Shown: in pieces, positions 33,886 to 42,128 of the stretch
Layout: every line of letters starts with the position of its first letter
Numbering within the stretch: the first letter of the stretch is position 1
DNA from: Bin87 sp964347975
GTDB taxonomy: Bacteria; Chloroflexota; Dehalococcoidia; Lucifugimonadales; UBA3495
Reading direction: 5' to 3'
DNA: 64,000 nt
NCBI GenBank assembly: GCA_964347975.1
Contig: CAYGAY010000002.1
Coordinates: 86,789-150,788 of the forward strand
The notes under the pieces: generated by a model
Database searches by the model: none
The model's input: the letters and a program-made list of their open reading frames with translations, nothing else
Told to the model about the DNA's origin: nothing
Translations under genes and position numbers: made by a program

Positions 33886-35235
33886 TCAGGGGCGGACTTC
33901 GACCCGTTTGAGCGCCCTTCTGCTCTCTCCGATTTTGTTAACCGCCTTCACCCGGACCACGTAGCGGTCAGGTTCCAAGCCGGTTATCTCAACGCTGGTG
34001 ACGTCGGCGTTGGATAGGACGCTAACCCACCGGTTCCCGCCGCCGGCGAAGCGGTAGTCAACGTTGTAGCCGGAGGCCGCGCCGCCGCTGACCGGGGGAT
34101 CCCAGGTGACGGTCAGGCTGCCGGAGCCGGGGGCGACGGACAGATTCTGCGGCCTTCCCGGCGCCTCCGCAGGCTCAGGCGGAGCCGGCTTGGACGTGCG
34201 TTGGCGCGCCCAACCGCTGGCGCCGATTTCGTTGATCGCCCGCACCCGAACCAAGTAGACGCCGGGTTCCAGACCGGTGAGCTCAATGCTGGTGGCGGCG
34301 TGGTTATACACTACCCTGCTCCACCGGTTGCCGCCGCCGGCCGGGCGATAGTCAACCGTGTAGCCGGAGGCCGTGCCGCCGTCGGCCGGGGGATCCCAGG
34401 TCGCGGTCAGGCTGCCATCGCCGGGGACGAGGGACAGATTCTGCGGCTCGCCGGGCTTCTGCGCAATCCCCGGCTCGGACGTGCGTTGGCGTGCCCAACT
34501 GCTGGCGCCGATTTCGTTGACCGCCTGCACCCGAACTAAGTAGCCGCTGCGTTCCAGGCCGGTGATCTCAACGCCGGTGGCGCCGCCGTTAGATATTATC
34601 CTGACCCACTCGTTGCCAGCTCCGGCGGCGCGGTACTCAACATTGTAGCCGGAGGCCGCCCCGCCGTCGGCAGGGGAATCCCAGGTGGCGGTCAGGCTGC
34701 CGTCGCCGGGAACGACGGACAGATTCTGCGGCTCTCCGGGCTTCTCCGTCGGCGTCGGCTCAGGTTGCTCTTTCACGATAACCGTATAATAGACGGTATG
34801 ATCATAGACGAACCCATTATGACGCTCAAACCGGGCGACGAACGTGAACTCGAGGATCTTGTCGTCCTCATCCTCAAAGTCAAAGACCCGCGAGTTGTAG
34901 ATATCGCCGAAGTAAGTGCCGTTGCCGTGGTATTGGTGAATGTAGAAGTCATCGGCGTCCTCCCCGGCGAGCGAGTATTCGAACTGATCATGGACGCCGC
35001 CGGGGGCGGGCGTATACCTAAATCCGTGGATTTTGGCAAGGGTGTTCTCGTTGATGGTAACCGTCTGATAATCGACAAACTGATTGCCGCCGCCCTCATT
35101 GAAGGAGACGGCGGCTTCCGGCGCGCTCTTGGCGAAGCCCAAGGAAGGTAAAGATACGGCCAACGCCGCTAACAGCAGCGTCAGCGCCGCGAAAACCATG
35201 GCCACGCGAGGTATGTTGCGCAAGATTCCTGGCAT
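33886..35235 (-). CDS. Secreted cadherin-like + three FnIII-domain protein (transposon cargo)
   Basis: 449 residues. ATG at 35233-35235 with GGAGG 6 nt upstream; an earlier in-frame start lacks one. Signal peptide (MPGILRNIPRVAMVFAALTLLLAALAVSLPSLGFA). Residues 35-140 form a cadherin-like domain (VTINENTLAKIHGFRYTP, FEYSLAGEDADDFYIHQYHG, VYYTVIVKEQPEP). Three FnIII domains follow, each starting PGEPQNLS or PGRPQNLS and containing GSLTATWDPPADGG and a conserved GASGYNVDYR-type strand. The domains are about 85-90% alike, showing internal duplication. Extracellular; probably adhesion or matrix binding. It is carried between two IS copies, with its own promoter (35357-35383) and terminator. Confidence 0.88.
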   Translation of the reverse strand: MPGILRNIPRVAMVFAALTLLLAALAVSLPSLGFAKSAPEAAVSFNEGGGNQFVDYQTVTINENTLAKIHGFRYTPAPGGVHDQFEYSLAGEDADDFYIHQYHGNGTYFGDIYNSRVFDFEDEDDKILEFTFVARFERHNGFVYDHTVYYTVIVKEQPEPTPTEKPGEPQNLSVVPGDGSLTATWDSPADGGAASGYNVEYRAAGAGNEWVRIISNGGATGVEITGLERSGYLVRVQAVNEIGASSWARQRTSEPGIAQKPGEPQNLSLVPGDGSLTATWDPPADGGTASGYTVDYRPAGGGNRWSRVVYNHAATSIELTGLEPGVYLVRVRAINEIGASGWARQRTSKPAPPEPAEAPGRPQNLSVAPGSGSLTVTWDPPVSGGAASGYNVDYRFAGGGNRWVSVLSNADVTSVEITGLEPDRYVVRVKAVNKIGESRRALKRVEVRP

Positions 35236-35356
35236 TGAGTTCCTCCACTTCAACGATGATTGCGAATCGCGCCTGCTTCGGGCGTTCCTGCGCTGGCGGC
35301 GCGGCCTTTGCCTGCGTTTCCACCGTCATTGCCCTAACGCGCACAAACGGGCCGTT

Positions 35357-35383
35357 ATTTTAGCACATTTCGTTAATTGTCAA
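35357..35383 (-). promoter_or_regulatory. Promoter of the left FnIII gene
   Basis: On the minus strand TTGACA (35378-35383), 15-bp spacer, TAAAAT (35357-35362), about 120 bp before the ATG at 35235. The same block is at 36712-36738 before the right FnIII gene. The spacer is short. Confidence 0.55.
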
Positions 35384-35432
35384 CCGGATTCCGCTGCGGG
35401 GCGGGCGTATCTCCCCAACCGCGCCAGCAAGA

Positions 35433-35463
35433 AGGGGAGCGAGGCCAAGTCCCTCGCTCCCCT
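35433..35463 (-). terminator. Terminator hairpin of the right FnIII gene (weakened T-tract)
   Basis: 12-bp stem AGGGGAGCGAGG (35433-35444) / CCTCGCTCCCCT (35452-35463), the duplicate of that at 33812-33842. The T-run is degraded to TTCTTGC, so termination may be weaker. Confidence 0.8.
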
Positions 35464-35507
35464 TTCGCAGCAGCGGGATTGCCGCAGTATTCGCCGGCCC
35501 GCTCCGG

Positions 35508-36590
35508 TCAGGGGCCGACGTTGACCCGTTTGAGCGCCCTTCTGCTCTCTCCGATTTCGTTAACCGCCCTCACTCTGACCACGTAGCGGTCAGGTTTCAG
35601 GCCGGTGATCTCGACGCTGGTTGCGGCGGCGTTGGACAGGACGCTAACCCACCGGTTCCCGCCGCCGGCGAAGCGATAGTCAACGTTGTAGCCGGAGGCC
35701 GCGCCGCCGCTGACCGGGGGATCCCAGGTGACGGTCAGGCTGCCGGAGCCGGGGGCGACGGACAGATTCTGCGGCCTTCCCGGCGCCTCCGCAGGCTCAG
35801 GCGGAGCCGGCTTGGACGTGCGTTGGCGCGCCCAACCGCTGGCGCCGATTTCGTTGATCGCCCGCACCCGAACCAAGTAGACGCCGGGTTCCAGACCGGT
35901 GAGCTCAATGCTGGTGGCGGCGTGGTTATACACTACCCTGCTCCACCGGTTGCCGCCGCCGGCCGGGCGATAGTCAACCGTGTAGCCGGAGGCCGTGCCG
36001 CCGTCGGCCGGGGGATCCCAGGTCGCGGTCAGGCTGCCAGAGCCGGCGGCGACGGACAGATTCTGCGGCTCGCCGGGCTTCTCTGTTGGGGTCGGCTCAG
36101 GCTCAGGCTCAGGCGGGGCCGTCCCGGACGCGCGTTGGCGCACCCAACCGCTGGCGCCGATTTCGTTGACGGCCTGCACCCGGACCCAGTAGCTGTAAGG
36201 TTTCAGGTGGTGGATACTAGTGCTGGTGAAGGCGCAGTTAGCCATTACCCTAACCCACTCGTAGCCAGCGCGGGCGGCACGATACTCAAGATTGTAGCCG
36301 GAGGCCGCGCCGCCATCGGCCGGGGGATCCCAGGTCACGGTCAGGTTGCCGACGCCGGGGACGACGGACAGATTCTGCGGCTCTCCGGGCTTCTCCGTCG
36401 GGGTCGGCTCAGTAGACGGCCCACAAACGACAAGGGGGCTGCCGCCGCCCTCATTGAAGGAGACGACGGCTTCCGGCGCGCTCTTTGCGAAGCCCGGGGA
36501 TGGTAAAGATACGGCCAGCGCCGCCAGCAGCAGCGTCAGCGCCGCGAAAACCATGGCCACGCGAGGTATGTTGCGCAAGATTCCCGGCAT
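35508..36590 (-). CDS. Secreted three-FnIII-domain protein (transposon cargo)
   Basis: 360 residues. ATG at 36588-36590 with GGAG 6-8 nt upstream. Signal peptide nearly identical to that of the left gene. The cadherin-like domain is absent: after VSFNEGGGSPLVVCGPS the protein goes straight into a PTPTEKPGEP linker and three FnIII domains. The second and third are almost identical to domains two and three of the left gene, while the first is more diverged and has an extra Cys (VMANCAFTSTS). It arose by duplication of the left gene, or the reverse, within the transposon. Confidence 0.88.
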   Translation of the reverse strand: MPGILRNIPRVAMVFAALTLLLAALAVSLPSPGFAKSAPEAVVSFNEGGGSPLVVCGPSTEPTPTEKPGEPQNLSVVPGVGNLTVTWDPPADGGAASGYNLEYRAARAGYEWVRVMANCAFTSTSIHHLKPYSYWVRVQAVNEIGASGWVRQRASGTAPPEPEPEPTPTEKPGEPQNLSVAAGSGSLTATWDPPADGGTASGYTVDYRPAGGGNRWSRVVYNHAATSIELTGLEPGVYLVRVRAINEIGASGWARQRTSKPAPPEPAEAPGRPQNLSVAPGSGSLTVTWDPPVSGGAASGYNVDYRFAGGGNRWVSVLSNAAATSVEITGLKPDRYVVRVRAVNEIGESRRALKRVNVGP

Positions 36591-36711
36591 TGAGCTCCTC
36601 CACTTCAACGATGATTGCGAATTGCGCCTGCTTCGGGCGTTCCTGCGCTGGCGGCGCGGCCTTTGCCTGCGTTTCTGCCATCATTGCCCTAACGTGCACA
36701 AACGGGCTGTT

Positions 36712-36738
36712 ATTTTAGCACATTTCGTTAATTGTCAA
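36712..36738 (-). promoter_or_regulatory. Promoter of the right FnIII gene
   Basis: TTGACA (36733-36738), 15-bp spacer, TAAAAT (36712-36717) on the minus strand, identical to the left copy. It lies 18 bp inside the right IS. Confidence 0.55.
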
Positions 36739-36756
36739 CCGGATTCCGCTGCGGGG

Positions 36757-37941
36757 CAGGGTCTTTCAGTTTTCAGGAAAAGCCTTAAACTAGGGGTATG
36801 AACACGACAGAACTGGCGCAAAGCCTGCCCGCCGTCTTGGCTTCGGTGCCGGACCCACGGGGATTGCGAGGACGGCGTCATCCTCTGCCGGCCATCCTGA
36901 CTCTGGCCGTCTGCGCCATGCTCTCCGGAGCCCGCAGCCTCTATGCGATTCATCAATGGGGCCGCCAGCAAGATGCCGCCACGGTGAAGGCCATGGGTTT
37001 CACCCGGCCCAAGACGCCAGCCGTGGGCAGTCTCCATACCGTATTCCGGCGGCTGGATGCGGCTGCCTTCGAGACCGTCCTGGCCCGGTGGAGCCGGGCG
37101 GGACTGCCGGAGGGGAGCGCCATTGCGGTGGATGGCAAAGCCCTGCGGGGGGATTCACGGCGAAGAGTTGCCTGGGGTGCGCCTGGTCTCCGGCTAGGCC
37201 CACGAACCCAGCATAGTAGTGGGGCAAAAGGGGGGTCAGGCCTGGAGAGGGGGAATTGAGGACCGTCGGGGAACTGACGGCGGAACTGCGGCCGGTGGCG
37301 GGTAATGTGATTACCGGGGATGCCTGATGGGGATGCCTTATATTCTCAGCGAGACTATTGCCAACAGTTGCTGGACGCTGGGGGCAACTACTTGGTCATC
37401 GTGAAAAAGAACCGGCGGGAACTGTATGAAGCCATCAGTCTGGCCTTTGCGGAGCCGGTGTGGGGAGCCAAGTACCGGAAGGCCCGGCGGTGGGGCCGTC
37501 ATGGGGACCGCGGGGAGACGCGGCAGTTGCGGACCACGGAGGCGCTGAATGAATACCTGGACTGGCCCGGGGTGCGGCAGGTCTGCCAGGTGTGGCGGCG
37601 GGTGAAACACCAGGGGAGGGTGTCTATGGAGACGCGCTACGCCATCACCAGTTTGGGTACGGAGACCGGGCCTGGGAAATTGCTGGAGCATGTGCGGGGC
37701 CACTGGGGGATTGAGAACCGGCTGCACTACGTCCGGGATGTGACCTTGGGAGAGGATGCATCCCAGGTGAGGAGCGGGGCGGCGCCTCAGGTTATGGCGG
37801 CGTTGCGCAACGTGGTCTTGGGGCTGTTGCGGAGTGGCGGGGAGACCAACATCGCGGCGGCAATACGGCGCATCGGCTGGACACCGGGCCAAGCCTTAGC
37901 CATCCTTGGTTTGACTAATCCTTGAAAACTGAAAGACCCTG
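36757..37941 (+). mobile_element. ISAs1-type insertion sequence, right copy
   Basis: 1185 bp, close to the usual ISAs1 size, bounded by the same perfect 19-bp inverted repeats (36757-36775 and 37923-37941). Same orientation as the left copy. The 10-bp repeat TTACCGCAGC follows at once. Confidence 0.93.
36798..37925 (+). pseudogene. ISAs1 family transposase, frameshifted (right copy)
   Basis: The N-terminal frame (36798-37259) is correct to AIAVDGKALRG, then an extra G in a run of G near 37147 shifts it. Further lesions follow, including a stop near 37196 and a duplication at 37315-37332 (GGGATGCC twice). The frame recovers at 37333 and runs to ILGLTNP, including NYLVIVKKNRRELYEA, RYAITSL and HWGIENRLHYV with the catalytic Glu of the DDE set. 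Almost full length in sequence but inactive as read. Confidence 0.92.
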
Positions 37942-37960
37942 TTACCGCAGCGGCGGTTGA

Positions 37961-37990
37961 TTGACAATGGTGATACCACGCCGTTAGTAT
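37961..37990 (+). promoter_or_regulatory. Promoter of the substrate-binding protein gene
   Basis: Perfect TTGACA (37961-37966), 18-bp spacer, TAGTAT (37985-37990). It lies 9 bp outside the transposon's right target repeat, so the insertion just spared it. Confidence 0.6.
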
Positions 37991-38062
37991 GCCCCGCACT
38001 GTGCGGAGCGGCTTGATGCTCCGCTCCATTTAACACTGTCCGCCAAGGAGGGACATATCGCC

Positions 38063-40033
38063 ATGAGATCTTTTCACTTACCGCGATTGCGGTTCTATCA
38101 GCTGCTGATACCGGCGGCTGTAATCGCAATGATCGTCGGCGTAGCCTGCGGCGGCGCTGAAGCCCCGGCTCCCGCCAGCAGCAGCCCCAGCGCAGCCGAC
38201 ACGTCCGCCGCGCCCACCGCGCCGCCGGCTGCCCCGGCCCAGGTTGGCGCAACTGCCACGCCATTGCCCACCCAAGCGCCACCGTCGGCTGAAGTCACCG
38301 GCGAGGGTCGCAAACTTGTCGTGCTCACCGAGTCCTTTGGCAACGAGGTGTGGGACCCCAAGTTCGAGAGCGGCGACAAGCACGTCTGGCACTTCCCGCT
38401 TCACTCCCACATGATCACCACCGACGACGAGCTGAACTACACCAAGGACGGCCTGGCCACTGACTGGTCGGTGTCGGATGATGGGAACAGCATCTCCTGG
38501 ACGATCCGGGAAGACGCTGTATTCCACAACGGCGACCCGGTCACCGCGGAAGATGCCGCCTGGTATCTCCGGTACATCCAGGACGACGGCGCGCGTTCCG
38601 TGGTGCGCATTCGCATCTGGCGTCTGGTCGCTGCCGACGAGCCCAACGAGGCCTACGAAGGCGACAACACTGCCCGGGAGAAAGAGGGACACGCCCGCGT
38701 CACCGGCCCCAATGAGGTCACCATGACCTTCGTGCGGCCCACCCTCAACTTCATGGCCGACGTCAGCGAAGTTGGCGGCGGCACCGCCGGCTCCATCATG
38801 TCGAAGTCCTACTTCGAGAGCCTGGGCGCCACCGAGCAGGAACGCTCCGACGGCCTGATCGCCAACCCGAATCCCGGCGCCTCCGGGCCCTTCGACCTGG
38901 TGAATTTCGTCTCCGGCACCCAGATTGTTTATGAGAAGCGGGACGAGCACTTCATCCTGGACAAGCGCCCCTACCCCTTTGACACGCTGGAAATCAACCT
39001 GGTAGCCGAGGCCGCGACCCGCAAGGCCGCCCTCCTCAGCGGCGAGGCTGACATTTCTCCCATTGACGTGGACTCCCGCGAGGAACTGGAAGCCGCCGGC
39101 CTGCAGTACCGCTTCGGCCCGGAATCCACCGTCATCTGGATTAACGCTTGGAACTGCAGCAAAGACGCCCCGCAGAACCTGGGACATGACCGATCTCGTG
39201 AACAGGATGACCAGGGCAACTACATCGGCGACCCGTTGGGCACCGAGCTGATGTGCCAGGACAAGCGCATCCGCCACGCCCTGGACTACGCCATCGACAA
39301 GGAAGCCATCCAGGACCTGGTGGGCGGCCCCGACATCTTCCACATCGCCGGCACCGCCGCCTCCGCGCCCTCCGGCATCGGCTACCGGGCCGACGGCACC
39401 CTGGACCCCTTCCCCTTCGACCCCGTCAAGGCCCGCGAACTCTTCGTCGAGGCCGGCTACAACGTTCCAGAGGTCAACACCGACGCCCTCACGGCCCCCG
39501 CCGTGACCGGTCTCAAGGACCCGATCATGCCCGGCGGTGGCGACGAGTGGAACGTCTGGACCTGGGAAGCCGGCGCCACCGTACCCAAGATGCTGCAAAT
39601 CGTCGAGTTCGTCTGCGACGACTGGAGCACTTACCTGGGCCTCAACTGCAAGGTCAACGTCGGTGAAGAAGCCGCCATCAAAGACCGGCAGTACGGCGGC
39701 GAGATCCCCGGCCAGTACCTGGTGCGTTCCAACGAGCACTCTTACGATACCGGCTCCAAGCTGATTGGCCGCTTTGGAGACCCCGCAGGTTCTTACATCA
39801 GCTACGACCCGCTGACCGAACCGCTGATCGCGACCGCAGTGTCGTCCACCACTCCCGAAGCCCAGGAGGAGAACTACTACCAGGCGCTCCGCCAGGCTCA
39901 CGAGGGCCACTGGGACTTCGCGCCCGGCTACCTGGACGCGCCCTATGCCATCAGCGCTCGCATCGACGACTGGCGGCCGCGCCCCCTGCGCCCGTCCCCC
40001 AGCGCGCTGTGGACGGTCCGTTGGGCCAACTAA
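38063..40033 (+). CDS. ABC transporter substrate-binding lipoprotein (peptide type, SBP_bac_5)
   Basis: 656 residues. AAGGAGG 11 nt upstream. A lipoprotein signal ends in IVGVACGG (Cys at about 30), followed by a Pro/Ala/Thr-rich linker of 45 residues and the family-5 binding fold: HVWHFPLHSHMI, ISWTIREDAVFHNGDPVTAED, DKRIRHALDYAIDKEAIQDL. Longer than the other two binding proteins in the window and clearly diverged from them, with extra segments (CSKDAPQNLGHDRSREQDDQ). It binds peptide-like or other substrates outside the membrane for an ABC importer; no permease is adjacent, so it may use a distant one. Confidence 0.9.
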   Translation: MRSFHLPRLRFYQLLIPAAVIAMIVGVACGGAEAPAPASSSPSAADTSAAPTAPPAAPAQVGATATPLPTQAPPSAEVTGEGRKLVVLTESFGNEVWDPKFESGDKHVWHFPLHSHMITTDDELNYTKDGLATDWSVSDDGNSISWTIREDAVFHNGDPVTAEDAAWYLRYIQDDGARSVVRIRIWRLVAADEPNEAYEGDNTAREKEGHARVTGPNEVTMTFVRPTLNFMADVSEVGGGTAGSIMSKSYFESLGATEQERSDGLIANPNPGASGPFDLVNFVSGTQIVYEKRDEHFILDKRPYPFDTLEINLVAEAATRKAALLSGEADISPIDVDSREELEAAGLQYRFGPESTVIWINAWNCSKDAPQNLGHDRSREQDDQGNYIGDPLGTELMCQDKRIRHALDYAIDKEAIQDLVGGPDIFHIAGTAASAPSGIGYRADGTLDPFPFDPVKARELFVEAGYNVPEVNTDALTAPAVTGLKDPIMPGGGDEWNVWTWEAGATVPKMLQIVEFVCDDWSTYLGLNCKVNVGEEAAIKDRQYGGEIPGQYLVRSNEHSYDTGSKLIGRFGDPAGSYISYDPLTEPLIATAVSSTTPEAQEENYYQALRQAHEGHWDFAPGYLDAPYAISARIDDWRPRPLRPSPSALWTVRWAN

Positions 40034-40062
40034 TCGCCGGCTGACGGGTACGCCGTTGCCTT

Positions 40063-40098
40063 GCAGGGGCGTCCGCCGCGGCGGACGCCCCTGCGTTT
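40063..40098 (+). terminator. Strong hairpin after the substrate-binding protein gene
   Basis: 15-bp stem GCAGGGGCGTCCGCC (40063-40077) / GGCGGACGCCCCTGC (40080-40094) followed by GTTTA, 30 bp after the stop. The T-run is short. It may also be a dispersed palindromic repeat. Confidence 0.65.
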
Positions 40099-40132
40099 AT
40101 CCGAAAATGCAGTACAATTACTGCCGATTTCC

Positions 40133-40163
40133 TGGATTCCCGCCTTCGCGGGAACGACGGGGT
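40133..40163 (+). repeat. Dispersed palindromic repeat
   Basis: CCTGGATTCCCGCCTTCGCG and GGAACGACGG, an inverted repeat of the same general class as 27427-27463. It lies just before the LLM gene. Confidence 0.6.
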
Positions 40164-40191
40164 GACTTTTACTTCTAAAGGACGGGCAATC

Positions 40192-41346
40192 ATGTTCAAG
40201 AGTTTTAGCGCATCCTACGCCGGCCACGTGGTGGACGATAACCTGGGACTGGAGGGTACGCCGGCCAACGACCGCTGGTATTCTAACGAGCGGCTGGCCG
40301 AAGCTTTCGATTGGGCGTTGGACATATCCAGACATTTGGAAACCAACGGCTACGATGAGTTCTGGATGGCCGAGCACCACTTCCAGCCCGAAGGCTACGA
40401 GTGCATACCCAACCTGATCATGCTGGGGCTGTACCTGGCCTGCAACACCCAGCGGCTCAAGTACGGTTGCGGTTTCAACATTACCCCCATGTGGCATCCC
40501 CTGCGGCTGGCCGAGGACTTCGCCATGGCCGACATCCTCTCCGGCGGGCGCATCATCTTCGGCGTGGGGCGCGGCTATCACTCTCGGGAGGTCGAGACCT
40601 TCGGCTCCCCCATGTTCGACGGCGACGCCAACCGCGAGCTGTTCGAGGAGCAGGTGGAGGTCATGGTCAAGGCTTTCAACGAGGAAGCCTTCTCCCACGA
40701 GGGCAAGCACTACCAGATACCGGCCCGCGTACCCTACCGGGGCTATACCCTGGAAAAGCTGAGCCTCGTCCCTCGTCCGTTGCAGAATCCGGTGGAGATC
40801 TGGCAACCCCTGGTTTCTGGCAACCCCAAGGGCGTTGACTTCATGGCCCGCATGGGCATCAAGGCCATGGTGGCCAACACGCCGGAACCGGCCCGACACG
40901 AGCGGCTGACCATGTACCAACAGGCCGCCGCCAACCACGGACGCGAACTGGCCCTGGGCGAGGACATCGCTTTCGGCTACCGCTTCTTCATCGGCCAGAA
41001 CCGGGAGGAGGCGATCAAGGAAGCCAAGCCCTACTTCGAGGAGGCCATGAAGTTCGCCGCTCCCCTAGGCCTGATGCGCCTGGAACCGGAGCAGATTGAC
41101 GCGGTGGCCAATCCGTCCCTGCGCCGCGGCGTGGAACTGCCCACCCTGGAGGGCGCAGTGGAGAGCGGCGCGTGGCTGGCCGGCTCCCCCGACGACATCA
41201 TCAACGCCCTGAAGGAGGACGAGGCCCGCTATCCCGGCGTAGAGCGAATCAATCTGGGCTCGGTGATGGGAATGCCCCGCGAAGTGTTCAAGGAACAGCT
41301 TTCCCGCTTCGCCCAGGACGTCATGCCGGCGTTCAACGGCGGCTGA
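40192..41346 (+). CDS. LLM-class flavin-dependent oxidoreductase
   Basis: 384 residues. Bacterial luciferase-like TIM barrel: DEFWMAEHHFQPEGYECIPN is the typical early motif with the conserved EHH, followed by LRLAEDFAMADILSGGRIIFGVGRGYHSREVETFG. Uses reduced FMN or F420 for oxygenation or hydride transfer; substrate unknown. ATG at 40192 with AAAGGA upstream is preferred; the longer frame starts in a dispersed repeat. The flavin reductase at 30984-31598 could supply FMNH2, though it is not in the same operon. Confidence 0.92.
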   Translation: MFKSFSASYAGHVVDDNLGLEGTPANDRWYSNERLAEAFDWALDISRHLETNGYDEFWMAEHHFQPEGYECIPNLIMLGLYLACNTQRLKYGCGFNITPMWHPLRLAEDFAMADILSGGRIIFGVGRGYHSREVETFGSPMFDGDANRELFEEQVEVMVKAFNEEAFSHEGKHYQIPARVPYRGYTLEKLSLVPRPLQNPVEIWQPLVSGNPKGVDFMARMGIKAMVANTPEPARHERLTMYQQAAANHGRELALGEDIAFGYRFFIGQNREEAIKEAKPYFEEAMKFAAPLGLMRLEPEQIDAVANPSLRRGVELPTLEGAVESGAWLAGSPDDIINALKEDEARYPGVERINLGSVMGMPREVFKEQLSRFAQDVMPAFNGG

Positions 41347-41390
41347 CCGAGGTAGCGTTCCGTGCCACGCTATCGGACAACTGCGGACAT

Positions 41391-41419
41391 TTCACGCCCG
41401 GCAGCGCGTGTGCTACAAT
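41391..41419 (+). promoter_or_regulatory. Candidate sigma70 promoter for the DsbA-like selenoprotein gene
   Basis: TTCACG (41391-41396), 17-bp spacer, TACAAT (41414-41419), 60 bp before the ATG at 41480. Confidence 0.5.
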
Positions 41420-41479
41420 GCGGCCACCGGGCTGGACGGTTGCGGTCGGTCCGGCAACAAATGACAGGGAGGTTCCATC

Positions 41480-42112
41480 ATGGCCGAAAATGATTTCACC
41501 GTCTATTACGACTTTCGTTGACCCTTCGTGTACAACGCTGCCATGTGGTGGGCGAAAGTACGCGAGAACACCGACCACGAAATCAACGTGGATCTCAAGC
41601 CGTTCTCGCTGGTTCAGGTAAATCACGACAACAACAACGACGACGGGTTCAAGTACTGGGAGCAGGATGACTCCGACAACACCCTGCTGGAACTCCGGGC
41701 CGGCATCGCCGCCCAGCGCCAGGGTGAGGAGATCTTCGACCGGTTCTTCATCAACTTGCTGAAGGCTCGCCACGAAGACCGGATCGACCTAACCGACGCC
41801 GATGCCATCAACGCGGTGGCCGAAGCTTCCGGCGTGGACATGGGCCAGTTCGCGGAAGACCTGGCCGACCCGGACGTGTTGCGGGAGATCGGCGAGAGCC
41901 ACACCGAGGCCGTCGAGGTTCACGGCGCCTTCGGCGTCCCCCTGTACGTCTTCCCCAACGGCAACTCCGCCTTCGTCAAGATGTTCATTCCCTCCGACGA
42001 CGAATCCGGCGCCGTCTATGACAACCTCGTCGAGATGATGGCCGACCACCGGCACGTCGGTGAGGTCAAGCGGCCCTCCCCACCGTGGCCATACGAGGGG
42101 GTGCGCGGATAA
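41480..42112 (+). CDS. DsbA/FrnE-like thioredoxin-fold selenoprotein (in-frame TGA as Sec)
   Basis: 210 residues when read through TGA 41519-41521 (codon 14): MAENDFTVYYDFR-U-PFVYNAAMWW. In DsbA-like proteins this position is the active-site Cys of CPxC after a YxDFxxP strand, so Sec fits exactly. AGGGAGG lies 7 nt before the ATG at 41480, whereas the frame after the TGA has no such site. The resolving Cys position is Val (U-P-F-V), so it would be a single-selenol enzyme. The helical insert (LLELRAGIAAQRQGEEIFDRFF) and the cis-Pro loop (GAFGVPLYVF) are typical of the family, which includes actinobacterial thiol-dependent reductases. The role is probably thiol redox or reduction of electrophiles. 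A hairpin follows the UGA. It precedes rnc. Confidence 0.85.
41527..41564 (+). promoter_or_regulatory. Candidate bacterial SECIS hairpin
   Basis: 7-bp stem CGTGTAC (41527-41533) / GTACGCG (41558-41564) with one G-U pair, starting 5 nt after the UGA. The 24-nt loop can form a small inner GCC/GGC helix. Placement fits a bacterial SECIS. Confidence 0.4.
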
Positions 42113-42128
42113 TCGTATCCCCACCGCA

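Larger units (their letters stand above)
32897..37951 (+). mobile_element. Composite transposon: two ISAs1-type copies flanking two FnIII genes, 10-bp target duplication
   Basis: The outer boundaries are the 10-bp direct repeat TTACCGCAGC at 32897-32906 and 37942-37951. Directly inside are the outer ends of two same-orientation IS copies (32907-33769 and 36757-37941). The inner flanks of the two ISs (GCCGCGGGAC and CGCTGCGGGG) do not match each other or the outer repeat. The whole 5,035-bp unit therefore appears to have inserted in one event. The cargo is two paralogous secreted FnIII genes with their own promoters and terminators. ISAs1 elements make 8-10-bp duplications, which fits. Both transposases are now broken, so movement would need a helper copy. 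Confidence 0.85.

Noticed and set aside
38078..39910. 610-codon open frame antisense to the substrate-binding protein gene
   Set aside because: Codon-position GC bias makes long antisense frames common here. The plus strand has a signal peptide, lipobox and family motifs; the antisense product is low-complexity Gly/Val/Asp.
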